Source: Microbacterium stercoris | GTDB taxonomy: Bacteria > Actinomycetota > Actinomycetes > Actinomycetales > Microbacteriaceae | Direction: 5' to 3' | NCBI RefSeq assembly: GCF_017592545.1 | Contig: NZ_JAGFOA010000003.1 | Span: 167,544-231,543, forward strand | Length of the DNA: 64,000 nt | In this document: positions 8,758-17,283 of the stretch, piece after piece | Position numbering within the stretch: the first letter of the stretch is position 1 | How the letters are laid out: the number at the start of each line of letters is the position of its first letter | Program-made: the position numbers and the translations under genes | The notes under the pieces: model-generated | Databases searched by the model: none | What the model was told of the DNA's origin: nothing | Seen by the model: the letters and a program-made list of their open reading frames with translations, nothing else

Positions 8758-9549
8758 GTGGCCTTCGCCGACGCCCGCAAGACCCGTGGTCACTACCTCG
8801 CCGAGGTGGTGCGCAGCGAGCGCATCACCCCGCACATGCAGCGTGTGACCTTCGCGGGTGACGAGCTGCGGGCCCTGCCCGCGCACGGCTTCGACCAGTG
8901 GTTCCGCCTGTTCCTGCCGCGGGCCGACGGCACGACCGACTTCGACGCGGTGCCCGAGGGCTTCGGGATGGCCGGGTACCTGAAGTTCCTCATGACCGAC
9001 TCGGCCACGCGCCCCGAGTACCGCGCCTACACGGCGCGTGCGCTGCGCCCCGAGGCGGGCGAGCTCGACGTCGACTTCGTCGCGCACGGCGATGAGGGTG
9101 TGGCGGGGCCGTGGGCCCAGCGTGCGCGGGCGGGCGAGCGAGTGGTGGTGCTCGATCAGGGGCGCGGCTTCGAGCCCCACGCGTCCGGCGAGTATCTGCT
9201 GGTCGGCGACGAGTCGGCGCTGCCGGCCATCGCGGGCATCCTGCGCGATCTGCCCCGCGACGCACGCGGCACCGCGATCATCGAGATCCCGCATGCCGCC
9301 GACGCTCAGCAGACCGATGCGCCGGACGGGTTCGAGGTGCGCTGGCTGCCTCGCGAGGATCCGCACGAGCGGCCCGGCATGCTCGCGCTGATGGCGCTGC
9401 GCGCCCTGCATCCCCTGGGCCCGCTGGGCGTCTACCTCGCGGGCGAGCAGGCGCTGGCGGCCGAGGGGCGTCGCCACCTCGTCGCCGCGGGCATCCCGAA
9501 GCACGACATCACCTTCACCGGCTACTGGAAGGTCGGCCGCGCGGGCTGA
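8758..9549 (+). CDS. Siderophore-interacting protein (ferric-siderophore reductase family)
   Basis: 263 residues of the SIP/ViuB family, FAD- or NAD(P)H-dependent proteins that release iron from ferric siderophores in the cytoplasm. The N-terminal FAD-binding half has ITPHMQRVTFAGDEL and the R-x-Y-T-x-R type motif as YRAYTARAL. The C-terminal half has LLVGDESALPAIAGILRDLP and ends GYWKVGRAG, as is usual. The GTG at 8758 is preceded by GACAGGAG at a good spacing. No siderophore synthesis or uptake genes are adjacent. Confidence 0.9.
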   Translation: MAFADARKTRGHYLAEVVRSERITPHMQRVTFAGDELRALPAHGFDQWFRLFLPRADGTTDFDAVPEGFGMAGYLKFLMTDSATRPEYRAYTARALRPEAGELDVDFVAHGDEGVAGPWAQRARAGERVVVLDQGRGFEPHASGEYLLVGDESALPAIAGILRDLPRDARGTAIIEIPHAADAQQTDAPDGFEVRWLPREDPHERPGMLALMALRALHPLGPLGVYLAGEQALAAEGRRHLVAAGIPKHDITFTGYWKVGRAG

Positions 9550-9597
9550 CCCTCTCTCGCGCCCGGCCCGGGCGCCCGGGGTCGGGAAGGCGCGACG

Positions 9598-9759
9598 TCA
9601 GAGCGTCACGCGCGTCGGGGCACCGCCGAACGGATCCATCGTCATGATCTCGGCACCCGGGTGCAGGTCCGGATCCCTGCGGTACCGCTCCAGGAGACGG
9701 CACTCGGCCTCGAGGTCGCCGGCGTCGGCGGCGAGCAGGAGCTCGGCGATCTCATCGGT
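9598..9759 (-). other. Orphaned C-terminal reading frame behind an in-frame TGA
   Basis: Directly after the TGA of the transglutaminase-like gene (9760-9762), 53 further sense codons continue in the same frame to a TGA at 9598-9600. They encode TDEIAELLLAADAGDLEAEC and end MDPFGGAPTRVTL. The composition and codon use look like normal coding sequence, and changing the TGA to TGG (Trp) would join the parts. I read this as the original C-terminus cut off by a nonsense change. Confidence 0.65.
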
Positions 9760-10503
9760 TCAGGCGGCGTCCTCCTCGGCGACCGGCTGGTCGGGCGGGC
9801 CGATGCGGCCCCAGCCGTCCCAGAGCAGCAGTTCGTCGCCGAAGCGATGGGCGACCTCGTAGATCACCTCGCCGGCGAGGAATCCGGGGCCGCCGACCTC
9901 GGGCACATCCGGGTGCACCCCGTACTTCGAGCCGTCGACCTCGCCACGCCGGTAGGCGAGCCATGCCTCCGCGGCCGTGGTGAATCCGCTCGACGAGGCG
10001 GCCTCGAACGACATGTCGTGCGGTGTGGCGAGCCCCGGGAGCGGCTCGCCCACCTCGGGGTCGAAGCGGCGCCAGCGCCCGTCGATCCACGCCTCGACGA
10101 TCACGTGGTCGTGGTGGAACCCCTCCGTGAAGTAGCCCGCGAAGCCCACGCGGCTGCGCGCCGGGATGCCGTGCTGACGCAGTGCGCCGACGCACAGCAG
10201 CGTGTGGTCGCGGCAGCAGCCCTGCACCCGCTCCGACAGCTCGCGCGGATCCGCCAGCGGCGACGGATGGCGCGCCTGATCCGTCTCCAGGATCACCCGC
10301 AGCCAGCGCGCGTTGATGTCACCGCGCGTCGCCTCGGGCAGCTGCGACTGGAACGCCCGGTAGTGCGCGATCACGTTGCGCGCCACCTCGGACAGGGCGG
10401 CCGGATCCGTCGGAAGCGCGTCGAGCAGGCCCGCGTGCGCGCCCGGATCGGAGAAGGCGGTGTGTGCGGCGTGGTCGACGACGGCTGCAGCGGCGTTGCT
10501 CAT
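9760..10503 (-). CDS. Transglutaminase-like domain protein, probably truncated by a nonsense codon
   Basis: 247 residues. The transglutaminase-core pattern is visible: a cysteine in RVQGCCRDHTLL, a histidine in GFHHDHVIVEAWI, and an aspartate in RRFDPEVG. These give the Cys-His-Asp triad of the superfamily. The start at 10503 (MSNAAAAVVDHAAH) is chosen on sequence character; an ATG at 10521 is also possible and no clear Shine-Dalgarno decides. The frame ends at TGA 9760 but continues as plausible coding sequence to 9598. The substrate is unknown. It is divergent from the ABC importer operon, with 194 bp between. Confidence 0.75.
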   Translation of the reverse strand: MSNAAAAVVDHAAHTAFSDPGAHAGLLDALPTDPAALSEVARNVIAHYRAFQSQLPEATRGDINARWLRVILETDQARHPSPLADPRELSERVQGCCRDHTLLCVGALRQHGIPARSRVGFAGYFTEGFHHDHVIVEAWIDGRWRRFDPEVGEPLPGLATPHDMSFEAASSSGFTTAAEAWLAYRRGEVDGSKYGVHPDVPEVGGPGFLAGEVIYEVAHRFGDELLLWDGWGRIGPPDQPVAEEDAA

Positions 10504-10640
10504 GACGACATGGTGCGGCATCGGCCCCGCGTGGCGCGATGGGGCGCGCAACTCTCTCGCACCCGCGGCGGTCGCCGCAACAGCATTTCCGCCTGTGACC
10601 TCGTGTTTCGTCATGCGGCTACACACTCGGTCACGAGGTG

Positions 10641-10682
10641 GCGATGCCAATCCCTCCTGAATAGACAGGGAATCCCCATCGC
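10641..10682 (+). promoter_or_regulatory. Leader hairpin before the organosulfur importer operon
   Basis: GCGATG (10641-10646) pairs with CATCGC (10677-10682), and TCCCT (10651-10655) pairs with AGGGA (10667-10671). Together they form an imperfect hairpin that ends 4 nt before the GAGGAG ribosome-binding site. It may be an operator or an RNA element; it matches no riboswitch that I recognise. Confidence 0.35.
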
Positions 10683-10697
10683 ATCCGAGGAGATCCC

Positions 10698-12398
10698 ATG
10701 TCCCAGCAGCAGGTCCGCATCATCACGAAGAGCCGCAGGCCCCTGTGGACGGGCGTCGGCATCGGCGTGGCCGCCGTCGCGGCGATCGGCGTCGGCATCG
10801 CCCTGGTGCCGAAGGCCGCCGGCCCGGACACCGCCGCGGCGCAGACGACGGCCGACGTCGCCGAGGAGGACAGGTTCGGCGGCACTCTCACCTACCTCGA
10901 CGCGGAGGTCATCGCCTCCGGTTCCGTGCAGAACGGCACCTGGCAGGGGAGCGCCCTCACTCACAACATCACCGACCGCCTCGTGTACGCGAACCCGGAG
11001 ACGGGCGAGCTCGAGCCGTGGATCGCCGAGAAGTGGGACATCAGCGAGGACGGCCTGGAGTACGTCTTCACGATCAAGGACGGCGTCACCTACAGCAACG
11101 GGCAGGAGCTCGACGCGGGCTCGGTGCAGCGCAACATCGAGTTCCAGGCCTTCGGTCGCCCCGAGGAGGGCATCAACCCGAACCAGACCTATCCCGCGGT
11201 CGAGTCGGTCACCAGCGACGGCGACGCCCGCACCGTCACCGTGCGTCTGACCGAGCCGTTCTCGCCGTACATCAAGATCCTCTCCAACTGGGCGAGCTCG
11301 CTCGTCGCCGACGACACCCTCGACGGCACGGCCGAGGAGCAGCAGCTCATCACGAACACGATCGGATCCGGCCCCTTCGTCGTGACGTCCGAGACCTACG
11401 GCGAGGAGATCGTGCTCGAGAGCCGCGACGACTACGACTGGGCGCCGGAGAGCTCGGAGCACCAGGGGCCGGCCTACCTCGACAGGATCGTCTGGATCCC
11501 CGTGCTCGAGGACGCGACTCGCCTCGGAAGCCTGCGCGCCGGCGAAGGCGACCTCATCCGCTACGTGCAGCCGAGCGAGGAGAAGCCCCTCGAGAAGGAC
11601 GGCTTCCAGGTCGTCGGACTGCAGGGCACCGGCCAGACCAACACCTGGGTGCTGAAGCAGCAGGTGCCGGTGCTGCAGGACGAGCGGGTGCGCAAGGCGA
11701 TCCTCTCGGCGATCGACCGCCAGCAGATCATCGACGACCTCTACACCGACAACTGGACCACCGCGTCGAGCATCGTGACCGAGGACGCGTTCGGGTTCAG
11801 GGATCAGTCGGACAAGCTCGCGTTCGACCCCGAGGCCGCGAACGAGCTGCTCGACGAGGCCGGATGGACCGAGCGCGACGCCGACGGCTACCGCGTCAAG
11901 GACGGGGAGCGCCTGCACATCAAGACCGTCATCGACGTGTACGACTCGACCGCCCCCGCGCTGTTCCAGCTCGTGCAGTGGCAGCTCGAGCAGGTGGGCA
12001 TCGAGCTCGAGCTCACCGAGGTCGACTACGCGAACGTGCAGACGGCGTACGCCGACCCCGAGGTGGGTGTGCTGCGCACCGGATGGCCGCAGGCCGACCC
12101 GTGGGTGACCATCCGCAACGCCTTCGACACCGAGCGCTCGAACACGCTGACGCTCCCGCAGGCCGACGCCACCCTGAACGACCTCCTGAACCGGCAGACC
12201 ACGGTCTCGGGCGACGAGCGCGCCGAGGTCGTCGGCGAGCTGCAGGACTACGTGATCGACCATGCCCTGGCGTTCCCGATCATCACCGACACGCAGATCT
12301 TCGCGCTGCAGCCCGACGTGCAGGGCTTCGGCTGGACGCCCGAGGCTCGTCCGGTGTTCTACGACACCTTCACGCTCGACGACGCGGAGAAGCGATGA
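10698..12398 (+). CDS. ABC transporter substrate-binding protein, family 5 (peptide/nickel type)
   Basis: 566 residues. A basic N-terminus and a membrane segment at about 18-36 are followed by the family 5 solute-binding fold: GGTLTYLDAE, LEPWIAEKWDISEDGLEYVFTI near 110-130, and VRKAILSAIDRQQIIDDLY near 333. There is no lipobox cysteine, so it is anchored by its N-terminal helix or released, unlike most Gram-positive binding proteins. It is the first gene of a run overlapping by ATGA/GTGA with two permeases, a fused ATPase and an SfnB/DszC-like flavoprotein. The context suggests import of an organosulfur compound rather than peptides; this is inference. Confidence 0.9.
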   Translation: MSQQQVRIITKSRRPLWTGVGIGVAAVAAIGVGIALVPKAAGPDTAAAQTTADVAEEDRFGGTLTYLDAEVIASGSVQNGTWQGSALTHNITDRLVYANPETGELEPWIAEKWDISEDGLEYVFTIKDGVTYSNGQELDAGSVQRNIEFQAFGRPEEGINPNQTYPAVESVTSDGDARTVTVRLTEPFSPYIKILSNWASSLVADDTLDGTAEEQQLITNTIGSGPFVVTSETYGEEIVLESRDDYDWAPESSEHQGPAYLDRIVWIPVLEDATRLGSLRAGEGDLIRYVQPSEEKPLEKDGFQVVGLQGTGQTNTWVLKQQVPVLQDERVRKAILSAIDRQQIIDDLYTDNWTTASSIVTEDAFGFRDQSDKLAFDPEAANELLDEAGWTERDADGYRVKDGERLHIKTVIDVYDSTAPALFQLVQWQLEQVGIELELTEVDYANVQTAYADPEVGVLRTGWPQADPWVTIRNAFDTERSNTLTLPQADATLNDLLNRQTTVSGDERAEVVGELQDYVIDHALAFPIITDTQIFALQPDVQGFGWTPEARPVFYDTFTLDDAEKR

Positions 12399-13399
12399 CC
12401 CGCTCGCGCTATCTCCTCGGGCGCCTCGGACACGCCCTGCTCGTCATCGTGTCCGCGTACGTCTTCGTCTGGGTGATCCTGTTCGCCCTCGACGGCGACC
12501 CGGTGCGCAATCGTCTCGAGAACCCGCAGAACCCCGTGCCGCCGGATGTCGCCGACCGGATCATCTCCTACTACCAGCTCGATCGCACCCCGTTCGAGCA
12601 GTTCTGGACGGCGCTCACCCGCCTGCTGCAGGGCGACCTCGGCTACTCGCTGTCGACCGGGCGCCCCGTGGCGGAGCTGCTCGGGCAGGGGCTCGCCTCG
12701 ACGTCGCTGCTCGCCCTGCTCGGGCTGGTCGCGGCCCTGGCGATCTCGCTGGCCGTGGCGTTCGTCGCGGTCTTCCCGAAGTCGGAGACGATCCGCCGGA
12801 TCGCGGGATCCCTGCCGCTGCTGTCGCTCTCGCTGCCGACCTTCCTCGTGGGCCTGCTCCTGCTGCAGGTGTTCGCCTATCAGCTCGGCTGGTTCTCGGC
12901 GATCCGCGACGAGGGCGCGAAGTCGCTCATCCTGCCCGCCCTCACGCTCGGCATCGTGGGCAGCCCGTCGCTCACCCGCGTGCTCATCCAGGGGCTCTCC
13001 GCCGCGAAGGGCCGGCCGTTTGTGAACGTGCTGCGCGCCAAGGGGCTGCCCGAGTCGCGGATCATCCTGCGTCACGTGCTCAAGAACGGATCCATCCCGG
13101 CGCTGACCCTCGCGGGCCTCACGGCCGGGGCGCTGCTGGCAGGCTCGGTCATCACCGAGACGATCTTCTCCCGCGCGGGCCTCGGCTTCGTCACCGAGCA
13201 GGCCGTGCGCGCACAGGACGGCCCCGTGGTGCTCGGGGTGGTGCTGCTCGTGGCCGTGATCGTGACGCTGTTCAATCTGGCGACCGACCTGATCTATCCG
13301 CTGATCGATCCGCGCATCGACATCGTCCCGGGCGTCACGCGGTCGCAGCGCGCGCCCCTCCTCGCCCGTCGTGCCAAGGCCAAGGAGGTCGTCTCATGA
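12395..13399 (+). CDS. ABC transporter permease (DppB/OppB type)
   Basis: 334 residues with six predicted membrane segments. The first is at about 10-30 (LLVIVSAYVFVWVILFALDG). The long periplasmic loop after it and the EAA-like motif RAKGLPESRIILRHVLKNG near 215 mark the DppB class. It starts with ATGA overlapping the binding-protein stop, and its own stop overlaps the next start in the same way. It forms the membrane pore with the next gene product. Confidence 0.93.
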   Translation: MTRSRYLLGRLGHALLVIVSAYVFVWVILFALDGDPVRNRLENPQNPVPPDVADRIISYYQLDRTPFEQFWTALTRLLQGDLGYSLSTGRPVAELLGQGLASTSLLALLGLVAALAISLAVAFVAVFPKSETIRRIAGSLPLLSLSLPTFLVGLLLLQVFAYQLGWFSAIRDEGAKSLILPALTLGIVGSPSLTRVLIQGLSAAKGRPFVNVLRAKGLPESRIILRHVLKNGSIPALTLAGLTAGALLAGSVITETIFSRAGLGFVTEQAVRAQDGPVVLGVVLLVAVIVTLFNLATDLIYPLIDPRIDIVPGVTRSQRAPLLARRAKAKEVVS

Positions 13400-14277
13400 C
13401 CGCCGTGCTCGACGCCCCGGCGGCCGCCCCCGCGCCGCCGACCGCGGGAGCCCGGACCCCCGCCGAACGACCCTTCTGGCTCAACCCCGGCGACATCCTG
13501 GCCCTGGCCTTCGCGGTGTTCCTGCTGGTGGCCGTGTTCTTCCCGCAGGCGCTCTCGCCCTGGGGACCGCTCGAGGCCAGCCCCGGCAACACGCTGCTGC
13601 CCCCGAGTCTCGAGCACCCGTTCGGCACCGACTACCTCGGGCGCGACAGCTACACCCGCGTGGTGCACGGCACCGCGCTGACCCTGTCGACCTCCGGCAT
13701 CGCCGTGGTCATCGGCCTGGTGATCGGGATCGCGCTCGGCTCGCTCGCCGGCTACCTGGGCGGATCGGTCGACGCGCTCATCAGCCGCGTCGTCGATGTG
13801 CTGCTCGCCATCCCCGGTCTGCTGCTGGCGATGGTGATCGTCGTCTCGCTCGGCTTCGGCGCGTTGAACGCGGCCATCGCCGTCGGCCTGTCGTCGGTGG
13901 CGGGCTTCACGCGCCTGGTGCGCTCCGAGGTGCTCACCGTGCGCGAGCTGACCTTCGTCGAGGCGAGCGCGCATCTCGGCGGCACACGCCGCCACACGCT
14001 GCTGCGGCACGTCCTGCCGAACTCCTACGGGTCTGTGCTCGCCCTCGTGCCGCTCGAGTTCGGCGGCGCGATCCTGTCGATCTCGGCCCTCAGCTTCCTC
14101 GGCTTCGGCGCCGTGCCGCCGGAGCCCGAGTGGGGCCTGCTCGTCTCCGAGGGGCGCCAGTACATCACCTCGTCCCCCTGGCTCGCCCTCATCCCGGGCG
14201 TCGTCATCGCCGGCACGGTGCTCGCCGTCGCCCGCCTCAGCACCCTGGCCCAGCGAGCACGGGAGGCCCGCGCATGA
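13396..14277 (+). CDS. ABC transporter permease (DppC/OppC type)
   Basis: 293 residues with a Pro/Ala-rich N-terminus, a first membrane segment at about 37-53, and the DppC signature FGTDYLGRDSYTRVVHGT. Five more segments follow. The EAA-like motif reads VEASAHLGGTRRHTLLRHVLPNS. The ATG at 13396 overlaps the upstream stop by 4 bp. The open frame extends far upstream but only inside the previous gene. Confidence 0.93.
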   Translation: MTAVLDAPAAAPAPPTAGARTPAERPFWLNPGDILALAFAVFLLVAVFFPQALSPWGPLEASPGNTLLPPSLEHPFGTDYLGRDSYTRVVHGTALTLSTSGIAVVIGLVIGIALGSLAGYLGGSVDALISRVVDVLLAIPGLLLAMVIVVSLGFGALNAAIAVGLSSVAGFTRLVRSEVLTVRELTFVEASAHLGGTRRHTLLRHVLPNSYGSVLALVPLEFGGAILSISALSFLGFGAVPPEPEWGLLVSEGRQYITSSPWLALIPGVVIAGTVLAVARLSTLAQRAREARA

Positions 14278-15923
14278 CCATCGCCATCGCGTCGCCGGCG
14301 GCCGCCGACGACATCGCCCCCGCCCCCGAGACCGCCGTGCGCGTCGACGGCCTCGACGTCTCGTACGTGCGCGGCCGCTGGGCCACGCGGGTGGTGTCCG
14401 GCTTCTCGCTCGAGCTCGCAGCCGGTGAGACCGTCGCGATCGTCGGAGAGTCCGGATCGGGCAAGACCACCGTCGCCGCGGCGATCAGTGGCCTGCTGCC
14501 TGCGAACGGGCTCATCGACACCGGATCGATCGAGATCTTCGGACAGGGGGTGTCGGGCTACGACGCGCGCGCCTGGCGTCCGTTGCGCGGCGCGGTCATC
14601 GGCTACGTGCCGCAGGATCCGCTGAGCTCGCTCGACCCTCTGCAGCGCGTGGGCGATCAGGTCGCCGACGCCGTGCGGCAGCACCGCGCCGTCACGACGC
14701 CCGAGGCCCACGAGATCGCCGTCGACCTGCTGACGCGGGTGGGGATCCGGGAGCCCGCCGAGCGCGCCCGCGCGTTCCCGCACCAGCTCTCGGGCGGCCA
14801 GCTGCAGCGCATCCTGATCGCCATCGCGATCGCGGGTGAGCCGAGGCTGCTGATCGCCGATGAGCCGACGTCGGCGCTCGATGTCACCGTGCAGCGCACC
14901 ATCCTCGACCTGATCGACGAGCTCAAGCGCGACCTCGGGCTGTCGGTCGTGCTGATCACGCACGACCTCGCGATCGCCGAGGAGCGCAGCGACCGGCTCG
15001 TGGTGCTCAGGAGCGGAGAGATCCGCGAGGCCGGGCCCACCGCCGAGATCATCGCGCGCCCCGTCGACGACTACACCGTGCGCCTGTTCGCGGATGCCCC
15101 CGCCCTCAGCCCCGACAAGTTCGCCGGGCGGAAGGCGGGTGCCGGCGGCGCCCCGGTGATCGAGGTCGCCGGGCTCACCAAGACCTTCCGCTCGCTCGCG
15201 GGCGACGGGCAGGTCGCCGCCCTCGCCGACGTCTCGCTCTCGGTCACCGAGGGCACGATCCATGCGCTCGTGGGCGAATCCGGATCGGGCAAGACGACCG
15301 CCGCGCGCATCATCGCCGGGCTCGCCGACTTCGACGCGGGCGCGGTCTCAGTGCTCGGTCGGCACCTGCCGCCACGTCACGCCGCGACGAACCCGGATGC
15401 CACGCGGCTGCAGCTGATCTACCAGAACGCGCTCGCCGCGTTCGATCCGCGCTGGAGCATCGAGGCATCGCTCGAGGAGCCGCTGCGGATCAACGGCATC
15501 GAGTCCTCGCGCGTCGCGCGACGGGCGGCGGTGCGAGAGATCCTCGCGGACGTGGGGCTGCCGGCGGACGCCGGGCGCCGCCGCCCGAGCGAGCTCTCGG
15601 GCGGTCAGCGCCAGCGGGCCGCGATCGCGCGTGCGCTCATCCTGCGTCCGCGCGTGCTGATCCTGGACGAGCCGACCTCGGCGCTCGACGTCAGCGTCCA
15701 GTCCCAGATCGTCGACCTGCTGTTCGCCCTCAGGGAGCAGCACGGTCTCACCTATCTGTTCATCTCGCACGACCTCAGCCTGGTCCGGCAGATCGCCGAC
15801 GACGTGACCGTGCTGGAGAAGGGGAAAGTCATGGAGAGCGGTGCCGTGGAGCACGTGTTCGAGAACCCGCAGGCGGCCTACACGGTGCGCCTCATCGAGT
15901 CGATCCCGGGGGGTGCCCGGTGA
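14274..15923 (+). CDS. ABC transporter ATP-binding protein, two fused ATPase domains (DppD-DppF)
   Basis: 549 residues. Two complete nucleotide-binding domains lie in tandem. The first has Walker A GESGSGKTT, signature LSGGQLQRI and Walker B LLIADEPTSALD. The second has [18 protein letters not shown] and LILDEPTSALD. It powers the importer encoded by the three upstream genes with which it overlaps. Its stop overlaps the GTG of the flavoprotein gene, so uptake and catabolism are co-translated. Confidence 0.94.
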   Translation: MTIAIASPAAADDIAPAPETAVRVDGLDVSYVRGRWATRVVSGFSLELAAGETVAIVGESGSGKTTVAAAISGLLPANGLIDTGSIEIFGQGVSGYDARAWRPLRGAVIGYVPQDPLSSLDPLQRVGDQVADAVRQHRAVTTPEAHEIAVDLLTRVGIREPAERARAFPHQLSGGQLQRILIAIAIAGEPRLLIADEPTSALDVTVQRTILDLIDELKRDLGLSVVLITHDLAIAEERSDRLVVLRSGEIREAGPTAEIIARPVDDYTVRLFADAPALSPDKFAGRKAGAGGAPVIEVAGLTKTFRSLAGDGQVAALADVSLSVTEGTIHALVGESGSGKTTAARIIAGLADFDAGAVSVLGRHLPPRHAATNPDATRLQLIYQNALAAFDPRWSIEASLEEPLRINGIESSRVARRAAVREILADVGLPADAGRRRPSELSGGQRQRAAIARALILRPRVLILDEPTSALDVSVQSQIVDLLFALREQHGLTYLFISHDLSLVRQIADDVTVLEKGKVMESGAVEHVFENPQAAYTVRLIESIPGGAR

Positions 15924-17143
15924 CCGCGCCGGTGCTGACCCGACCGGCCACGCTCGAGGAGTTCGATCAGGAGCTGGAGACCCTGCTCGTGGGCGTCGCG
16001 GGCCGCGCGGCCGCCCAAGAGCGCAGCCACACGCTGCTGCGCGACGACGTCGCCGCCCTGCGCGACCTCGGGTTCGGGGCGCTGCGCCTGCCCGCGGCCG
16101 ACGGCGGGCTCGGGGTGTCTTTCGAGCAGCTGATCGCCCGCCTCGTGCGCATCGCCGCCGCCGATTCGAACCTCGCGCACATCTATCGCGGGCACATCGC
16201 CTTCGTCGAGACGCTGCTGGCGGGCTACGACCAGGATGCGGCGAACCGTGCTCTCTGGATCGACCGGATCGTCGCGGGCGACCTCGTCGGCAACGCCCAG
16301 TCGGAACGCAACGACACGGCGCAGATCACGACCGTGATCGAGCGGGAGGGCGAGCGGATCACGCTCACCGGCCGCAAGTACTACACAACCGGCAGCATCT
16401 ACGCCGACTGGATCCACCTCAGCGCGCTGGACGGCGAGCAGCGCGTGGGCGTGACCGTCGCGGCCTCCGATCCGGGGGTGCAGTCGTTCGACGACTGGGA
16501 CGGCTTCGGCCAGCAGCTCACCGGCACCGGCACCACGACGTTCGAGCGGGTCGCGGTGGATCCCGCCGACGTGGTGGTCGCGGGCGAGAACCCCGTGCGC
16601 GGCGACCACATCGCCGCGGTCTTCCAGATCGTGCTGCTCGCGGTCGCGGCCGGCATCGGCCAGGCGGCGCTGCGCGACGGGCTCGAGTTCGTGCGCCCGC
16701 GCAAGCGCATCTTCGGCTCGCCGGGCGAGACGCTGCCGCGCGAGAGCCCGCTGGTGCAGCAGACCGTCGGCACCGTGAGCGCCGCAGCGGATGCCGCCAC
16801 GCGCCTTGTGCTCTCGGCGGCTCGCGACGTCGACTCCCTGGTCGCTCGGGGGCTGGACGACGCGGATGAGGCGAACGACCTGCTGCTGGGCGTCTACCGC
16901 CTGCAGCAGGTGGTCTCGCCGCTCGTGCTCGACGCCGTCACCGAGCTCTTCGAGGTCGGCGGCGCCTCGGCGGTCAGCACCACCGCGGCACTCGACCGCC
17001 ACTGGCGCAACGCGCGCACGGTGCACTCGCACAACCCCGCCGCACAGCGTCGTCGTGCTCTGGGCGACTTCGAGCTCAACGGCACCCGTCCGACGTGGAA
17101 GCCGCAGGCGTCCGTCGACGCGGACGCGGCCGCCGACGCCTGA
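15920..17143 (+). CDS. Acyl-CoA dehydrogenase-like flavoprotein of the SfnB/DszC type
   Basis: 407 residues with the acyl-CoA dehydrogenase fold. The N-terminal helical domain includes DLGFGALRLPAADGGLGVSFEQL, a middle beta domain starts GNAQSERN and includes KYYTTGSIYADW, and a C-terminal helical domain ends with AALDRHWRNARTVHSHNP. This last region is typical of flavin-dependent monooxygenases such as DszC and SfnB, which oxidise organosulfur compounds with FMNH2, rather than of true dehydrogenases. Overlap with the importer and proximity to an FMN monooxygenase support a sulfur-scavenging role. The exact substrate is unknown. Confidence 0.85.
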   Translation: MTAPVLTRPATLEEFDQELETLLVGVAGRAAAQERSHTLLRDDVAALRDLGFGALRLPAADGGLGVSFEQLIARLVRIAAADSNLAHIYRGHIAFVETLLAGYDQDAANRALWIDRIVAGDLVGNAQSERNDTAQITTVIEREGERITLTGRKYYTTGSIYADWIHLSALDGEQRVGVTVAASDPGVQSFDDWDGFGQQLTGTGTTTFERVAVDPADVVVAGENPVRGDHIAAVFQIVLLAVAAGIGQAALRDGLEFVRPRKRIFGSPGETLPRESPLVQQTVGTVSAAADAATRLVLSAARDVDSLVARGLDDADEANDLLLGVYRLQQVVSPLVLDAVTELFEVGGASAVSTTAALDRHWRNARTVHSHNPAAQRRRALGDFELNGTRPTWKPQASVDADAAADA

Positions 17144-17157
17144 GCGATCCGCCGCCT

Positions 17158-17193
17158 GACGAGGGCCGTGCCGAGACCGGCACGGCCCTCGTC
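17158..17193 (+). terminator. Terminator after the importer-flavoprotein operon
   Basis: A perfect 16-bp stem (GACGAGGGCCGTGCCG and complement) with a 4-nt loop, 15 bp after the stop codon. Confidence 0.85.
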
Positions 17194-17201
17194 GCGTCTG
17201 T

Positions 17202-17241
17202 GCGTGACGCCCTGTTTCATCCCGCGTGACGCCCCGTTTCA
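17202..17241 (+). promoter_or_regulatory. Tandem direct repeat, candidate activator site
   Basis: GCGTGACGCCCTGTTTCA at 17202-17219 recurs at 17224-17241 with one change (T to C). The 22-bp period is two helical turns. It lies 43 to 82 bp upstream of the predicted start point of the monooxygenase gene, a normal place for an activator. Confidence 0.5.
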
Positions 17242-17271
17242 CGCCCCCGCGCCCCGCGGATCCGGTCGCCA

Positions 17272-17277
17272 TACGCT
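17272..17277 (+). promoter_or_regulatory. -10 element for the LLM monooxygenase, leaderless
   Basis: TACGCT ends 6 nt before the ATG at 17284. Confidence 0.55.
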
Positions 17278-17283
17278 CGGATC

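Noticed and set aside
10600..10697. S-box/SAM riboswitch upstream of the organosulfur operon
   Set aside because: Only one short imperfect hairpin is present; the conserved SAM-binding core cannot be found.
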